Positions 1-10,581 of a stretch of 64,000 nucleotides of DNA are shown here, one piece after another; position 1 is the first letter of the stretch; each line of letters begins with the position of its first letter. This DNA comes from Spiroplasma endosymbiont of Nebria brevicollis (GTDB lineage Bacteria; Bacillota_I; Bacilli_A; Mycoplasmatales; VBWQ01), in NCBI RefSeq assembly GCF_964030895.1, contig NZ_OZ034986.1, positions 372,001 to 436,000 on the forward strand, given 5' to 3'. A program made the translations under genes and the position numbers. The notes below the pieces were generated by a model. It made no database searches, had not been told where the DNA came from, and worked only from the letters and a program-made list of their open reading frames with translations.

Positions 1-978
1 AATTATCCAGTTAATTTGTCAGTTTCAAAAATATTTCCCGCTTTAGTTACTGGAAATAGTGTTGTTTTTAAACCAGCAACGCAAGGCTCTTTAGTAGGAT
101 TGTATTTAGCAAAGTTAGCCAATGAAGCAAAAATACCACCTGGTGTTTTCAATGCTGTTAGTGGTAAAGGTAGTGAAATTGGTGATATTCTAATTGAAAA
201 TCCGATAATTAATGTTATTTCTTTTACTGGTAGTGCCGATGTTGGCAATCGTATTTCTAAAAAATCATTAAAAACAGATTTGATTTTAGAATTAGGTGGT
301 AAGGACCCAGCCATTGTTTTAGATGATGCTGATCTTGAAGATGCTGCTACTAAAATTGTTAAAGGTGCTTTTAGTTATTCAGGTCAACGTTGTACTGCTA
401 TTAAAAGAGTGTTAGTAGCTCGTGGAATTAGTGACAAATTAATTACTTTATTAAAAACTAAAACGGAAAAATTGACAGTAGGAATCCCAAATGACAATTG
501 TGATATTACCCCAGTTATTGATATGCCAACTGTTGAAAATTCTAAAAAATTAATTAAAGATGCTTTAGACAAAGGTGCTTCTTGTTTAACAGGTAATCAA
601 TTTAAAGGTAATTTAATGTCACCAACTATTCTTACTAATGTCACCATTAATATGGATTTAGCATGAGAAGAACCATTTGCCCCATTACTGCCTATTATTG
701 CTTTTGATGATATAAAGGATGCTATTAAAATTGCTAATGATTCAAAATATGGATTACAAGCTTCAGTATTCACGACTAATATTAATAGTGCTATGAGTAT
801 TGCTAAACAATTAGATGTTGGTAGTGTTAATATTAATGATCAATCACAACGTGGACCTGATCATTTTCCATTTACTGGAGTTAAAGATTCGGGACTTGGT
901 GTTCAAGGTATTCATGCTTCATTAATATCATTTACTCGTCCCAAAGGAATTGTAGTTAATTGAAAAACTAAAATTTAA
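1..978 (+). CDS. gapN: NADP-dependent glyceraldehyde-3-phosphate dehydrogenase, C-terminal part (5' end outside window)
   Basis: The reading frame is open from the first base and ends at TAA 976-978, so the N-terminus lies to the left. The aldehyde dehydrogenase signatures are visible: LELGGKDP around residue 94 with the general-base Glu, and SGQRCTAIKR around residue 129 with the catalytic Cys. The cofactor-binding region (KPATQGS, FTGSADVG) precedes them. GapN oxidises glyceraldehyde 3-phosphate directly to 3-phosphoglycerate while making NADPH, a usual NADPH source in mollicutes. TGA codons at 664 and 961 are read as Trp. Another aldehyde dehydrogenase subclass is possible, but GapN is the usual one in Spiroplasma. 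Confidence 0.85.
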
Positions 979-1170
979 TTATTAAATAAAAAAATCCTAA
1001 ATAAACACCTAAAATAGTTATTTAAAGAAATTATTGTAGAAATAGTGTAAAATATTATTATTAAGCTCAAAAAGAAATTATGAGAGGTGTAAATTTTGGA
1101 ATACTTAGTCTAGTTAGCCGTAAAAGACTGAACAATAATAGGGTTAAGTATAACGATAGTAATACTAATT

Positions 1171-1452
1171 TTGTTTTTTATTATATTTATTTATGTTTAT
1201 AAAAGAAAAAAATTTATTAATAAAATCAATAAGATTATAAATGAAAATATATTAAAAATAGATAAAAATAATTATAAATTTTCAGATAGAAATTACTTTT
1301 CCCTTTTTGACGGAATTAAATCAATAGTTTTAGATAAACGTTATAAATATTTTTATAAATTTAAAAAGAGATATAAAGATGGTAATTTAAATAACGAAAT
1401 TTTTGATTTAGTTAAAAAGTATTACTTAAAAAACGAAAAAGAATCAAAATAA
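1171..1452 (+). CDS. small membrane-anchored basic protein, unknown
   Basis: A 93-aa frame opens at TTG 1171 and ends at TAA 1452. The frame is open back to TAG 1111, so an unusual upstream start is possible and no clear ribosome binding site decides it. It begins with a strongly hydrophobic segment that is longer if the upstream codons are used, followed by a Lys-rich tail with many Tyr and Asn. This is a single-pass membrane protein by appearance. I do not recognise it. It could be a remnant, because the region 1000-1850 is otherwise gene-poor. Confidence 0.35.
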   Translation: MFFIIFIYVYKRKKFINKINKIINENILKIDKNNYKFSDRNYFSLFDGIKSIVLDKRYKYFYKFKKRYKDGNLNNEIFDLVKKYYLKNEKESK

Positions 1453-1851
1453 AATTAAAAATTATTTCTTGTTTTTTATTTCTGAATTCCTGAGTTAAAA
1501 ATGAGAAGCAAATAACTGTTATTTTTTAAAATAAAAGTTATAATAGATTTTGTTATTAGTAGGGATACTTTTAATTTTGCAGAAAAATATTGATTGGCTA
1601 TTTTTTTCATAAATCCACATTTAAAGAGTGAATTTAAACTAACTTTTGTTGGTAAATTAAAATTTTTATTTTCAAATTATTAATGATGCATTTCACTCTT
1701 TATCATTATCACTAACTTTGTTATAAATTAGACAATAACAACTAGTACCAAAAGTAATAATAAAATTCAAAAAAAGAAATATATGTTTAAGTCCTGCTTT
1801 ACTGTTTGTAAGTAAAACAGGAGATTTTTGTACTTAAAGGAGATAGAAGAA
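1453..1851. other. gene-poor spacer with inverted repeat
   Basis: About 400 bases with no convincing gene. An arm near 1622 (AAAGAGTGAA) is matched by TTCACTCTTT near 1690-1702, about 60 bases away. The right end holds the leader hairpin listed separately. In-frame scraps around 1575-1680 look like coding debris but are too short to name. Confidence 0.4.
1790..1834 (+). promoter_or_regulatory. leader hairpin ahead of the 500-aa membrane protein gene
   Basis: TCCTGCTTTACT pairs with AGTAAAACAGGA across a short loop and is followed by TTTTT, then by the AAAGGAG ribosome binding site. The shape is a terminator placed inside the 5' leader. It could act as an attenuator or simply end upstream transcription. 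Which one applies cannot be told from the sequence. Confidence 0.45.
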
Positions 1852-3354
1852 ATGTTATTAGAAGAAAACAAGAGAGACATGTCAGAGAGTAATTTAACTG
1901 AAACAACCCCTTTATTAGGAAGAAATGAAAATTCATCAATAAATGGTGATAGTATTATTGATTTAGAAGAAAATGAATGAGTTCCTGTTGATAGCCGTTA
2001 TGTAGAATGAGAAACACTAAAGAGAGTTGATGAAAGTGGTAAATTAGAATATAAAACAGAATTCAATTCTTCTAATATTATTATTCAGGTTATTAATGAA
2101 AAATTTATAATTATTGATAATAAATTACTATGACAAAAAGTCATTAAATTAAACGATGGTAAAATAATTTTAAAATTAATAAATTTAAATGATACCAAAC
2201 AATTACAAGAAACTTTTAAAGTGTATCAAAATGAACAAGCATTTAGTAGTGAGTGGTTATGCCCAACAACACAATCTTTACAAGAGAATTTTGATTGAGT
2301 AGTTATTGAAAATGAAATTAATTTATTAAATAAAATCATCAACTCAAAATATAGTTTTTCATCTTTTACGACAACTTTAACTTTAAGTCTAGGTTCATTT
2401 TATTTATTTGACGCTAAAAATAATTTGCATGAAGAAAATCCATTATTAGATCTTTTTAAAAATTGAGAAGATGTAATAATAAGTATAACAACTGGATTGA
2501 CAATGAGTAATTTATCATATTTAAATTATAAAATTATTAATTTAACTTCAAAATGAAAATATTTATCATTTCTTGGGGTAAGCACTGTAATAAGTACCTG
2601 AAGAAATTATTTAAATTTATATGTTAGTGAAAAAGATTTTGATTTAACCACTTTTGCTGAAGCTATTGCTTTTAATCTGGTTATATGTATATTCGAAGAA
2701 TTAATTTTTGATAAAATCGCTCAACCTTTGATTAAAAAAATATGAGAAAATTTGAAAAACAAAAATATTTTAAAAGCTACTGGTTTCGGCACCATTATAT
2801 GTTCACTACTTTTTCTTTCTTCTTTAGAAAGTGTAATAAGTGGGCTTTTTGGAGAACAAAAAGAAGTAAATTTAGAAAACGTAATAAAGCCTTTACCTTT
2901 GGCATTATTAGTGACTCTTATTGAAAATAGTATCTATAGTGCTTATTTTTCTTATTTTGACTTATTTTTACCAAGAATTAAAAATTCCATAGTAACGCCA
3001 CTAACTAATGGTGCTAAATGATGTTGAAACAATATTACATCATGTTTTACAAACAGTGATATAATAGAAAATAATGAAAATGTAGCAAATGATTCACATG
3101 ATTGAGAAGCAGAAAATAAATTGTTAGAAGAATTCATTAAAAATAACCCCACTACTAGTGTTGAGGATGAATTAAAAACAATAATTAATTTAGTACAAAC
3201 TAATGAACATCAAGAAATTCCAATCTCTAATAATGGTAACTATGATAATAGTGAACTATTATTATCTAGTGGTGATATATTTATTATAAATGAATCGGTA
3301 CATAATGACCAAAGTGGTTCACATACTCATTCACCATTAATTAGGACAGTTTAA
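1852..3354 (+). CDS. 500-aa multi-pass membrane protein, unknown
   Basis: ATG 1852 follows AAAGGAG, and the frame runs to TAA 3354 with about ten TGA-Trp codons; without code 4 it falls into pieces. The N-terminal third is hydrophilic and acidic. A central block (about residues 160-390) has several hydrophobic segments consistent with membrane spans. The C-terminal 110 residues are acidic and Asn-rich. No enzymatic motif was seen. The shape suggests a spiroplasma membrane protein with soluble domains at both ends. I do not recognise the family. Confidence 0.7.
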
Positions 3355-3533
3355 CTTGGGATAAGGAGCATATTTCGTTAGTAAACTCGCAGATTAATTG
3401 CTTCTAATTCTTAATTACTCTTTACACACTAAAAATAACATTTAATCAAATTATAAATAAGAATTTTAATTATTCTTTTTTTATAGTATTATTTATTTAT
3501 AAAATTAATTTTTATTTAATGAAGGAGTTAATA

Positions 3534-5216
3534 ATGGATTTATCAAAAACATATGATATTTGAAAACAACAAACTTTACCAAAACATTTACAAACCCAAT
3601 TAGATAAAATGTCAAAAGCTGAAATTGAAGAAGCTTTTACTACTACTTTAGAATTCGGTACTGCTGGTATGCGTGGAGTTACTGGTGTTGGGACAGGAAG
3701 AATTAATGAAATTATTATTATGAAAGCTACTGTAGCTTTTATTCAATATTTAACATCTGCTTTTTCACAAAAAGATTTAAATCGTGGTATTGTTATTGCA
3801 CATGATAACCGTCATTTTTCTGTTGAATTTACTATGCTAACAGCTAAAACATTAGCTAAACATAATATTCCTGTCTTTTTATTTCAAGATAATGATTTAC
3901 GTCCAACGCCAGTTTTATCTTATAGTATTCGAAAGGTTAATGCCATTGTTGGAATTGTCATTACTGCTAGTCATAATCCACCAGAATACAACGGTTATAA
4001 AATTTATGATCAATATGGTTGCCAATTTTTACCAGAAGTCACTAATGTTATTGGTCACAATATGGAACAATTATCTGATGATTTTCAATTAGAGTTTCCT
4101 TATAACAAAGACTTGATTAAAGAAGTCCCATTGACAGTAGAAACTAATTATCGTAATGATATTAAAAATTTACAGTTTTATCCTGATATTAAAAATCGTA
4201 ATATGAAAATTGTCTTTTCTAACCTTCATGGTACCAGTCGTGAGTGAGTTCCACCTATTTTAGAACAATGCGGTTATGAAGTAATTATCGTTAAAGAACA
4301 AGCAAGCTATGACCCTGATTTTAAAGGTGTAATCTCACCTAATCCTGAAGTGCAACCGACTTTTGATTTAGCCATTAAATATGCTAAGCAACATGATGCT
4401 CAATTAGTGATTTTAAATGATCCAGATGCTGACAGAATTGGCATTGCCGTTCAACACCAAGGAGAATATGTGTTACTCACAGGTAATGAAACAGCACCAA
4501 TCTTATTAGAATATTTATTGGGTCATTATCAAAAAACTAAAACAATGCCTGAAAATCCTGTTATGTATAATACTTTCGTTACTTCTAACCTATCTGATGT
4601 TGTGGCTAAATCATATGGGTGTCAAGTCATTAAAACATTAACTGGTTTCAAATGAATTGGTGCTGAAATGTTAAAAGAGCAAGCTCGTAAGGTTAATTTT
4701 GTCTTTGGCTTTGAAGAAGCATATGGTTATGTTATTAAAGATATTACTCGTGATAAAGATGGTATTCAATCTGCTATGGTTGTGGCCGAAGCTGCTTGAT
4801 ATTATTTACAATCACAAAAAACATTAATTGATGTTTTGGAAGATATTTATCAAAAATTTGGTTACTATTATTGTTATACTGTTAACTTAGTATTAAAAGG
4901 TCAAAAGGGACAAACTGAAATCAATGGCATGTTGGAAACTTTACGAACTAGTGAAATTCCTTCATTACATAATATTAAAGTTGAAAAAATTGAAGACTAT
5001 GAACAAGGACTTTATGGCATGCCAGGTCAAAATTTATTAAAATTTTACTTTATCGATGGTTCATGATTTGCTGCAAGACCTAGTGGAACAGAACCTAAAA
5101 TTAAATTCTACTTTGTTTGTATCGATAAAAACACTAATGCAGCAAAACAAAAAATGCAAGCAATGTATGAAGAACTAGCAAAAAAATATTTAAAAATTGC
5201 TAATATAAAATGATAG
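3534..5216 (+). CDS. phosphoglucomutase/phosphomannomutase
   Basis: 560 aa, start ATG 3534 after AAGGAG. It interconverts hexose 1- and 6-phosphates (and probably pentose phosphates in mollicutes). All alpha-D-phosphohexomutase landmarks are present in order: substrate loop GTAGMRG (about residue 43), active-site serine in TASHNPPEYNGYK (about 145), the metal-binding DPDADR loop (about 297), the sugar-binding FEEAYGY (about 392) and the phosphate-binding PSGTEPK near the C-terminus (about 516). Length fits the long PgcA/ManB-like bacterial form. It is followed 7 bases later by the YhaM-like gene, so the two are probably co-transcribed. Substrate preference cannot be read from the sequence. 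Confidence 0.9.
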
Positions 5217-5223
5217 GAGGAAA

Positions 5224-6195
5224 ATGTTAATGACAGCTGTAATTAAAGACATTAAACCTAATAATACTTTAAATTTAATAGTAATCATTGGTCGTGTCAT
5301 TCAAGGTGTTGCGTCTAATAATACCAATTATTTAAATTTACAATTACAAGATAAAACTGGTAGTATTTCAGCTCGGATTTGGGATGCTAATAAAGAAGCT
5401 ATTGTTCAATTAACTTCAGGTGTTGTTGTTAAAGTCGAAGCTAATAGTATTAATTACAATAATGAGGTACAGTTAAAAATTAATGAATGAGAAGTTGTTG
5501 CTAATCCCAGTGAATATTATGAGTTATTGTTAACGCAAGCACCAATTGATATTGCTCAAGCATGAATTGAAATTAGTCAAACAATTAAAGATTTTAAAAA
5601 TCCCATTTTAAAAAAGATTTTAATTCAATGTTTTAGCAAAAAAGTAATTGAAGATTATAAACGATGACCAGCAGCCGTAAAAATGCATCATGCTGTGCAA
5701 AGTGGTTTATTATGACACTCAGTTACTATGTTAAGAATGGCTAAACAAGTAGTTGGTATTTATGATGACCGTAATATTAATAGTGATTTATTGTATGCTG
5801 GTATCATTATGCATGACTATGGAAAAATGGTGGAATTAGATAATAATGCCATTAGTGCTTTTACTTTGGCAGGAAAAATGATTGGTCATATTTCATTAGG
5901 TGCCATGCAAGTAACACTAGCATGTCAAGAGTTGAACATTAATTTACAAGAGGAAATGGTAATATTATTGCAACATTTAATTTTAGCAAGTCATGGTAAA
6001 TACGAATATGGTTCACCAGTTTTACCTAAAACCATGGAAGCAGAAATTTTGCATCATCTTGATAATCTTGATGCAAAGATATATGCAATTGATGAAGCAT
6101 TAGTTAATACTAATGTTGGTGAATCAACTTCGCGTGTGCCAGGTATTGAAAATCGAATATTTTATAAACATCAAAATTTAAAAACTAAGAAATAA
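5224..6195 (+). CDS. yhaM: 3'-5' exoribonuclease YhaM family (OB fold + HD domain)
   Basis: 323 aa, start ATG 5224 behind AGGAGG, in the usual size range of YhaM/CbfI. Residues about 10-90 form an OB-type nucleic-acid-binding domain. The HD phosphohydrolase domain follows, with HH (KMHHAVQSG), then HSVTML and the HD pair in IIMHDYGKMVEL. YhaM trims 3' ends of RNA and can act on ssDNA in Firmicutes. A strong terminator follows at 6199-6240. Three TGA-Trp codons lie in the middle third. Confidence 0.85.
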
Positions 6196-6198
6196 AAT

Positions 6199-6240
6199 AA
6201 AATAGTTAGTTTACCTAAAATGGATTAACTAACTATTTTA
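6199..6240 (+). terminator. terminator after the YhaM-like gene
   Basis: AAAATAGTTAGTT pairs with AACTAACTATTTT around a 16-nt loop, starting 4 bases after the stop codon and running into a T-rich tail. Confidence 0.8.
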
Positions 6241-6261
6241 ATTGAATTGAGGCTTTCTAGT

Positions 6262-6310
6262 TAACTGTGTAAATTATTTTACACTTAGTATAATGAGAGG
6301 GTCACCTCTA
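6262..6310 (+). repeat. solo IS-like end
   Basis: AACTGTGTAAATT, then a GTGTAAATTATTTTACAC palindrome, then GAGAGGGTCACCTCT. The same AACTGTGTAAATT and GAGAGGGTCAC blocks, with similar spacing, occur in inverted orientation at 30532-30579, directly in front of a transposase orfA remnant. Here no transposase follows. A third, shorter match (TAATGAGAGGGTC) lies at 7270-7282. The island 6.3-30.6 kb is therefore framed by two inverted ends of the same element. Confidence 0.55.
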
Positions 6311-6403
6311 TATTGGATCATTGGTTATCATTAGTCATGTTAATTCTCCTAGACACGGTTGTAATAGTGTTTATTTCATAAGGGTCTTATTATTCTTCAA
6401 CAA

Positions 6404-6897
6404 TTATTCCTGTAATTTTTTCAAAAAATTCATTAAAATTGGATGAATTTCTGCATAATCAAATGGCACTTTTTTTCTAACATGTTGAATATATAAATTC
6501 ATTCTATAATTGACTAATCTTCTTTCATTTAAATTTAAAATCTTAATGGTATCTTCACAAATTTTTTTATATTTTAAACCTAAATTATTTTTACTAACAA
6601 TTTCAATACCGTTATCACTAATTTTATATTCTAAATAATCTGCAAAAATATCTTTTGAAGGATTCAAAATTGATGTTTCTTTATTTTCCTTAAAATGCCC
6701 GCAAGTTTTTTTATCGTTACAACTAACAAAAATATTACTATAACTAAATTGCTGATTTTTAAAAAAGTCACGTGGTAAAAAATGTTCTAGGTGGGTATTT
6801 ATTAAAGAGATAAACCTATTACAATAACAACAAAAATAGTGTTTAATAAATTTTTGTTCTTTTTCTAAAATATATTCTTTTAATTTCTGTTTAATTT
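6404..6897 (-). pseudogene. HNH endonuclease remnant, PtuB-like (Septu/retron-associated)
   Basis: Read on the minus strand, the frame starts immediately after the stop of the ATPase remnant and has no ATG, GTG or TTG before the conserved core, so the natural start is gone. The core shows CCYCNRFI (first Cys pair), then HLEHFLPRD (the His-containing HNH helix), then SCNDKK. Downstream is a LNPSKDIFADY segment and a helical tail with LNERRLVNYR. This order matches the PtuB-type HNH proteins that pair with PtuA ATPases. The usual N-terminal 25-30 residues are missing. The assignment rests on pattern memory, not on a search. Confidence 0.6.
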
Positions 6898-7225
6898 TTA
6901 AATTTTCTTGTGAAAAATAAAATCAATTGTTATATTTTTTATTAAAATTATTTCTTTATCTAAATCTCCTAATTGTTCAGCAAGAAAATTATATAAATTT
7001 TTAAAATCTATAGAATTAAATTTATCATTTGCTATCATATTTTTTATTTTTACTATTTTTTCTTGTGTTTCAATATCTCTTGTATTTTCTATACCCATAA
7101 TTTCTGTTAAAATATCATTTACTTCCATACCTTTTGTTTCATTTAAACTATTTATGTTTACTAATTCAATTTTATTTGGTCTTTTTTTCAATATAATTAG
7201 TAATAATTAACTCATTAATTTTCAT
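6898..7225 (-). pseudogene. AAA ATPase remnant, PtuA-like, internally deleted
   Basis: A good ribosome binding site (AAAGGAG) and ATG 7225 give MKINELIITNY, the typical beginning of SMC-like/OLD-type defence ATPases. The frame then shifts and goes straight into what looks like the C-terminal end of such a protein (GMEVNDILTEIMGIENTRD, then a helical LYNFLAEQLGDLD block). The Walker A, signature and Walker B core, normally several hundred residues, is absent. I read it as one gene collapsed by internal deletion plus a frameshift, followed by its HNH partner. Confidence 0.55.
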
Positions 7226-7280
7226 TTGTTTCTCCTTTAATTAAATAATGCTTTTTTGTTTTTTACTTAATGAGAGGGTC

Positions 7281-7402
7281 GCCCCTAAGTCAAGTTATAG
7301 GGGCTTTGCCCCTTGCTACTTCGTAGCACACCCCAACCAACTTTTAAAAAGTTGGACAAATGGCGTAAACGCCCTAGCCAACCAACCAAGGTTCTGGTTG
7401 GC
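7281..7402. repeat. cluster of hairpins next to the plectrovirus cassette
   Basis: Within about 120 bases lie GCCCCT/AGGGGC (7281-7304), overlapping GGGGCTTTGCCCC (7301-7313), GCTACTTCGTAGC (7315-7327), CAACTTTTAAAAAGTTG (7338-7354), GGCGTAAACGCC (7362-7373) and GCCAACC/GGTTGGC (7377-7402). The block is unusually GC-rich for this genome and sits about 100 bases past the end of the Zot-like gene. A hairpin-rich intergenic region in filamentous phages holds replication origins and the packaging signal. That role here is inference. Confidence 0.6.
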
Positions 7403-7501
7403 ACAGACCTTAAATACATTTTACTTCTTAACAAACTTTTTATTTTTATCATAACTACGCTTACCACGAACCTTAACAACATCTTTTGCTTTATCATGTT
7501 G

Positions 7502-8326
7502 TTAGATATTATCTAACTTATCTAAACCAACTGCTTTAATATCATCAACAGTAAACTCTAAACCTTGTGACTGTTCATAATCCTTAACACTACTCAACTC
7601 ACTTTTTAAATCATGAATATAATGCAAAGCACGACTATTATATTTTTGTAAATAAGACCTAGGAAATCACAAACTAAAAGTCATAGTCTCACCACTATAA
7701 CTTGGTGGAAAACCACCCTTTTTAATTATTTTCTTAGTTTGTCTTTTCGATAAAACAATTTTATTATAATCATCAACATTAGTATAAATATTTAATTTAA
7801 ACTTAACTAAAAATAATAAAATACGCATTCTTTTAAATTGAACTATATACTCTACTTTTTCACGTGCTTGTTTTGGTATTCTATCGGGGTGTTGTTCAAT
7901 CATATACATAATTCCATTAAAATTATGACCTATTAATTTACAAAACATTCCCAAACTTTCTTGTGTTTTTTTAAATTCCGGTGATAAATCATTACTATTA
8001 ATCTTTAAACCTAATTCATCTAAAACAACCATATCATTCTCATTAAAAGCATAATTACTATTTAATTGATTAAATTTAAAAACATCATCATAAGAACAAC
8101 GATAACTAAACTCATTACGCACTTTAATAGGAATAGGACTAACTACTCTACCTTTATGTCTTTGTGCCAAACAACAAGCAAGCGCTGACTTACCAGTACG
8201 TGGTGGCACTGAAATAATATAACTACCTACACGTTGCAATATCTTTATATTTTTTCTAGTTATTAAAAACGGATAAAAAATTATAACTAACAAAATTCCT
8301 AAAATTAAATATCCATATCAAGGCAT
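7502..8326 (-). CDS. Zot-like morphogenesis ATPase of a plectrovirus
   Basis: 274 aa, ATG 8326, with AGGAG about 15 bases upstream. The N-terminal 22 residues form a membrane anchor. A P-loop follows (PPRTGKSALA, residues 41-50), then a Walker B-type strand VVLDELG. This is the gene I/Zot assembly ATPase that powers extrusion of filamentous phages through the membrane. It lies directly after the adsorption-type protein (13 bases apart), as is common in inovirus-like genomes. It appears intact under code 4. Zot-like ATPases are a hallmark of inoviruses and plectroviruses, so the cassette assignment leans on this gene. Confidence 0.8.
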
Positions 8327-8338
8327 TATCTTTCACTC

Positions 8339-9388
8339 CTAACCAATTAAAAACCCTACTGCTTTTAAAAATACTCATAAAGTTAATACTTGTTCTAAAC
8401 CACTAGTAAAATCAACATTTAAAACAGAACTAATAGTATCATCAAAAATATGTCTTAATAAACCATCAATCTTAGCAAAAAACTCTCTTAATGGTTCTAC
8501 TGGTAAAAGTTTACCAACTACACCAAATAACACTCATCTAAAAGCATTACGTAAATGACCAAAAACATCATATCAACTAACTCGTTCATATTCAGGATTA
8601 AAAGGACTATTTGGGGGTACTGGTGTTATATTTTCACTTGAAAAAATATTAATTTGACCAAATCTAACTGATACCGACTGTTGTGGATTTTCAATAATAG
8701 AATTAATAGAAAAAGTTATAGTTAAATACTTCAAATTAGGAACACGAACAGGCATAGTAATAAAATTATACATATCTTGTAAATAAGAATGACTATCAAC
8801 CAATCCTTTAAAAACATATTTTGTATTACCTTCATAATCTAAAAATGAAAAATTAAAACTAGAACCAATATAATGAAAATTAAAATAAAACATAAACCCT
8901 TGTATATAAAAACTTAAAGGTTTAGAAATTTCAAATTCTAACTGAACATTAAATTTTTGTTGACCAACAACACCACCAAATTCAATATAATTATCTTGCT
9001 TAGTTTGTACTAAATTATGATTAAAAATAATCCTTGAAAAAGCATTTAACTGTTCATCATCAAAAATCAAATGACTAGTAAAATCAACATGTTTTTGTAA
9101 AACACCTGTAACATCACTAACATAATTTAAAAAATATTGATAATCAGGATGAAAATAATCATAAAAATAACCACTTACTAATTTTAAATCAGGTTGGTCA
9201 ATATCAAAATAAGCAGAATTTCATGGAATTGTTGCTCAATCATCAAAACTATGATATTTAACATGCTTAACCATATCATCTGTAATATCATAATTAACAA
9301 CATTAGGGTCATTAGAAACAATCAAAGAAGTAGGTGCTTGTACAGAATTATTTATAATTAAAAATAATTTAGCAAACTTAAATCACAT
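8339..9388 (-). CDS. plectrovirus adsorption/minor coat-like protein
   Basis: 349 aa, ATG 9388. A hydrophobic N-terminal segment is followed by a long beta-rich, aromatic ectodomain (many Tyr, Phe and Asn). The C-terminal part (about residues 275-349) has hydrophobic stretches and ends in VGFLIG, consistent with a C-terminal membrane anchor. Position before the Zot-like gene and domain layout match the pIII-like protein of filamentous phages, which stays in the membrane until it caps the particle. The sequence itself has no motif I recognise, so the role is inferred from position. Confidence 0.6.
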
Positions 9389-9394
9389 AATTAT

Positions 9395-9583
9395 TTACCA
9401 AATAAACACTTTAAAATTCACCATGAACCATAAAATAAAACAAATCCAATAAAAAACTGAGTTCCATAAACTACTAAATTTCATAAAATAAATAGTAAAA
9501 GCATCAACCGGACTACCTATAAACATAGTTCAATAATCAACTATACATTGATGTATTTGATTATAAATATCTCAAACACTCAT
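9395..9583 (-). CDS. small plectrovirus membrane protein (62 aa)
   Basis: ATG 9583 to TAA 9395, 62 aa with five TGA or TGG tryptophans. It has a short polar start and one or two hydrophobic segments rich in Phe and Trp. It overlaps no neighbour and sits between two other small membrane proteins in the minus-strand cassette. Filamentous phages keep several such tiny virion proteins here (minor coat, tip). The specific role is unknown. Confidence 0.55.
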
Positions 9584-9592
9584 AAAAAACAC

Positions 9593-9793
9593 CTACCCAA
9601 ACAATGACCTAAAAACAAATTTAATACTACGATAAATAAAATTAAAAAATACTCCTAATACAAGTCAAAAAGTTAAATTAAACAAAATATAAACTTCATT
9701 AGTAACATCAACCGTTTGATTTAAAAACATAGAAATATCATTATTAGAAAATATAAAAATAAAATGCAAAATACTAACAACAAAATCAGACAT
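9593..9793 (-). CDS. small plectrovirus membrane protein (66 aa)
   Basis: ATG 9793 to TAG 9593, 66 aa. Two hydrophobic stretches (about residues 4-15 and 36-54) are separated by a polar stretch. It starts 3 bases after the stop of the 95-aa gene, so translation is probably coupled. A phage membrane or minor virion protein is inferred from location only. Confidence 0.55.
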
Positions 9794-9795
9794 AA

Positions 9796-10083
9796 TTAAT
9801 CACCTACATTAATTCCACTAACATCTTGTGTTTGTTTATAACCGTTAGCAACAGACTTACCAACTGAAACAGAAGCCTTACCAATTTTCTTAACACCATA
9901 ACCTAATCCTAATGTTGGTAACATTAATTCGGGTAAAATCACTCTAAATGCAAATCTAAGCAAAATTAAAAATACCATTAACGTACCTAAATTAAAACCT
10001 AAGTCACCAATAGGAAAACTAAAAAACTTCATAAATATTTGACTAAATAATTTCATTACTGTTGTAATAAAAGGTATAAACAT
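9796..10083 (-). CDS. plectrovirus membrane protein (95 aa)
   Basis: 95 aa, ATG 10083. A strongly hydrophobic N-terminal two thirds (about residues 1-62) with probably two spans is followed by a Gly, Lys and Ser-rich tail. It belongs to the run of small membrane genes between coat and adsorption genes. The function is not recognisable. Confidence 0.55.
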   Translation of the reverse strand: MFIPFITTVMKLFSQIFMKFFSFPIGDLGFNLGTLMVFLILLRFAFRVILPELMLPTLGLGYGVKKIGKASVSVGKSVANGYKQTQDVSGINVGD

Positions 10084-10094
10084 AATTGCACTTC

Positions 10095-10349
10095 CTAATG
10101 TCTTGTAAATCTAAATAATCCTAAAATTAAATAAAAAACAAAACTAACATTTATTAAAGCAAGGATTGGCAAAGGCAAAGTATACAAACTATCATAAAAG
10201 AACGACTTAATAAAAAGTGTAACAGTATGCAATCCAGTAAATGAACTTAAATACTGCATATAAATAGTTTGAACTAATGTATTAACAGTTGGTAAAAGTT
10301 TACCTAACAAAGGCAAAACAAAAACTAAACTAAAAAATAACTTTACCAT
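10095..10349 (-). CDS. plectrovirus membrane protein (84 aa)
   Basis: 84 aa, ATG 10349 behind AAAGGAA. The N-terminus is signal-like (residues 3-17), and a second span lies near the C-terminus (about 60-80), ending in FRFTRH. It is directly downstream of the coat gene. A phage envelope-side protein is inferred. Confidence 0.55.
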   Translation of the reverse strand: MVKLFFSLVFVLPLLGKLLPTVNTLVQTIYMQYLSSFTGLHTVTLFIKSFFYDSLYTLPLPILALINVSFVFYLILGLFRFTRH

Positions 10350-10370
10350 TTGCTTATTCCTTTCTAATTA

Positions 10371-10580
10371 CTAATGAGTTCCATGAATAATATGGCCCAC
10401 AAATTGTTTAATAAACACTAATACCATAAATACAATTGAAATTAGCACTGGTCAATTTGTAAGTGTTCCACCATCACCAGTTGTAAATACTCAACCAAAA
10501 ATATAAGTAAAACCATTTAATAATTGTTGTCCAACACCACCACCTATCATGGTTAATAAGGCACTTAATCCTGTTGGCAT
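10371..10580 (-). CDS. probable plectrovirus major coat protein
   Basis: 69 aa, ATG 10580 behind AAAGGGGGTGAT. A Gly-rich amphipathic start (ALLTMIGGGVGQQ) is followed by a polar turn (TTGDGGTLTN) and a strongly hydrophobic helix (about 43-60), with a short basic or His-containing end. Length and single-span layout fit the 7-8 kDa coat proteins of spiroplasma filamentous viruses. The ribosome binding site is one of the best in the cassette, as expected for the most abundant protein. The identity is inferred from these features. Confidence 0.65.
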
Positions 10581-10581
10581 A

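Noticed and set aside
1080-1202. 40-aa frame starting ATGAGAGG
   Set aside because: No family look and in conflict with the 93-aa frame; the overlap cannot be resolved, and the 93-aa frame has the better hydrophobic pattern.
3609-4655. Apparent in-frame stops splitting phosphoglucomutase and many other genes
   Set aside because: They are TGA codons, read as tryptophan in Spiroplasma; the genes are intact.
7248-7516. Several short frames in the hairpin block
   Set aside because: Frames arise by chance in GC-rich palindromes; no start context.
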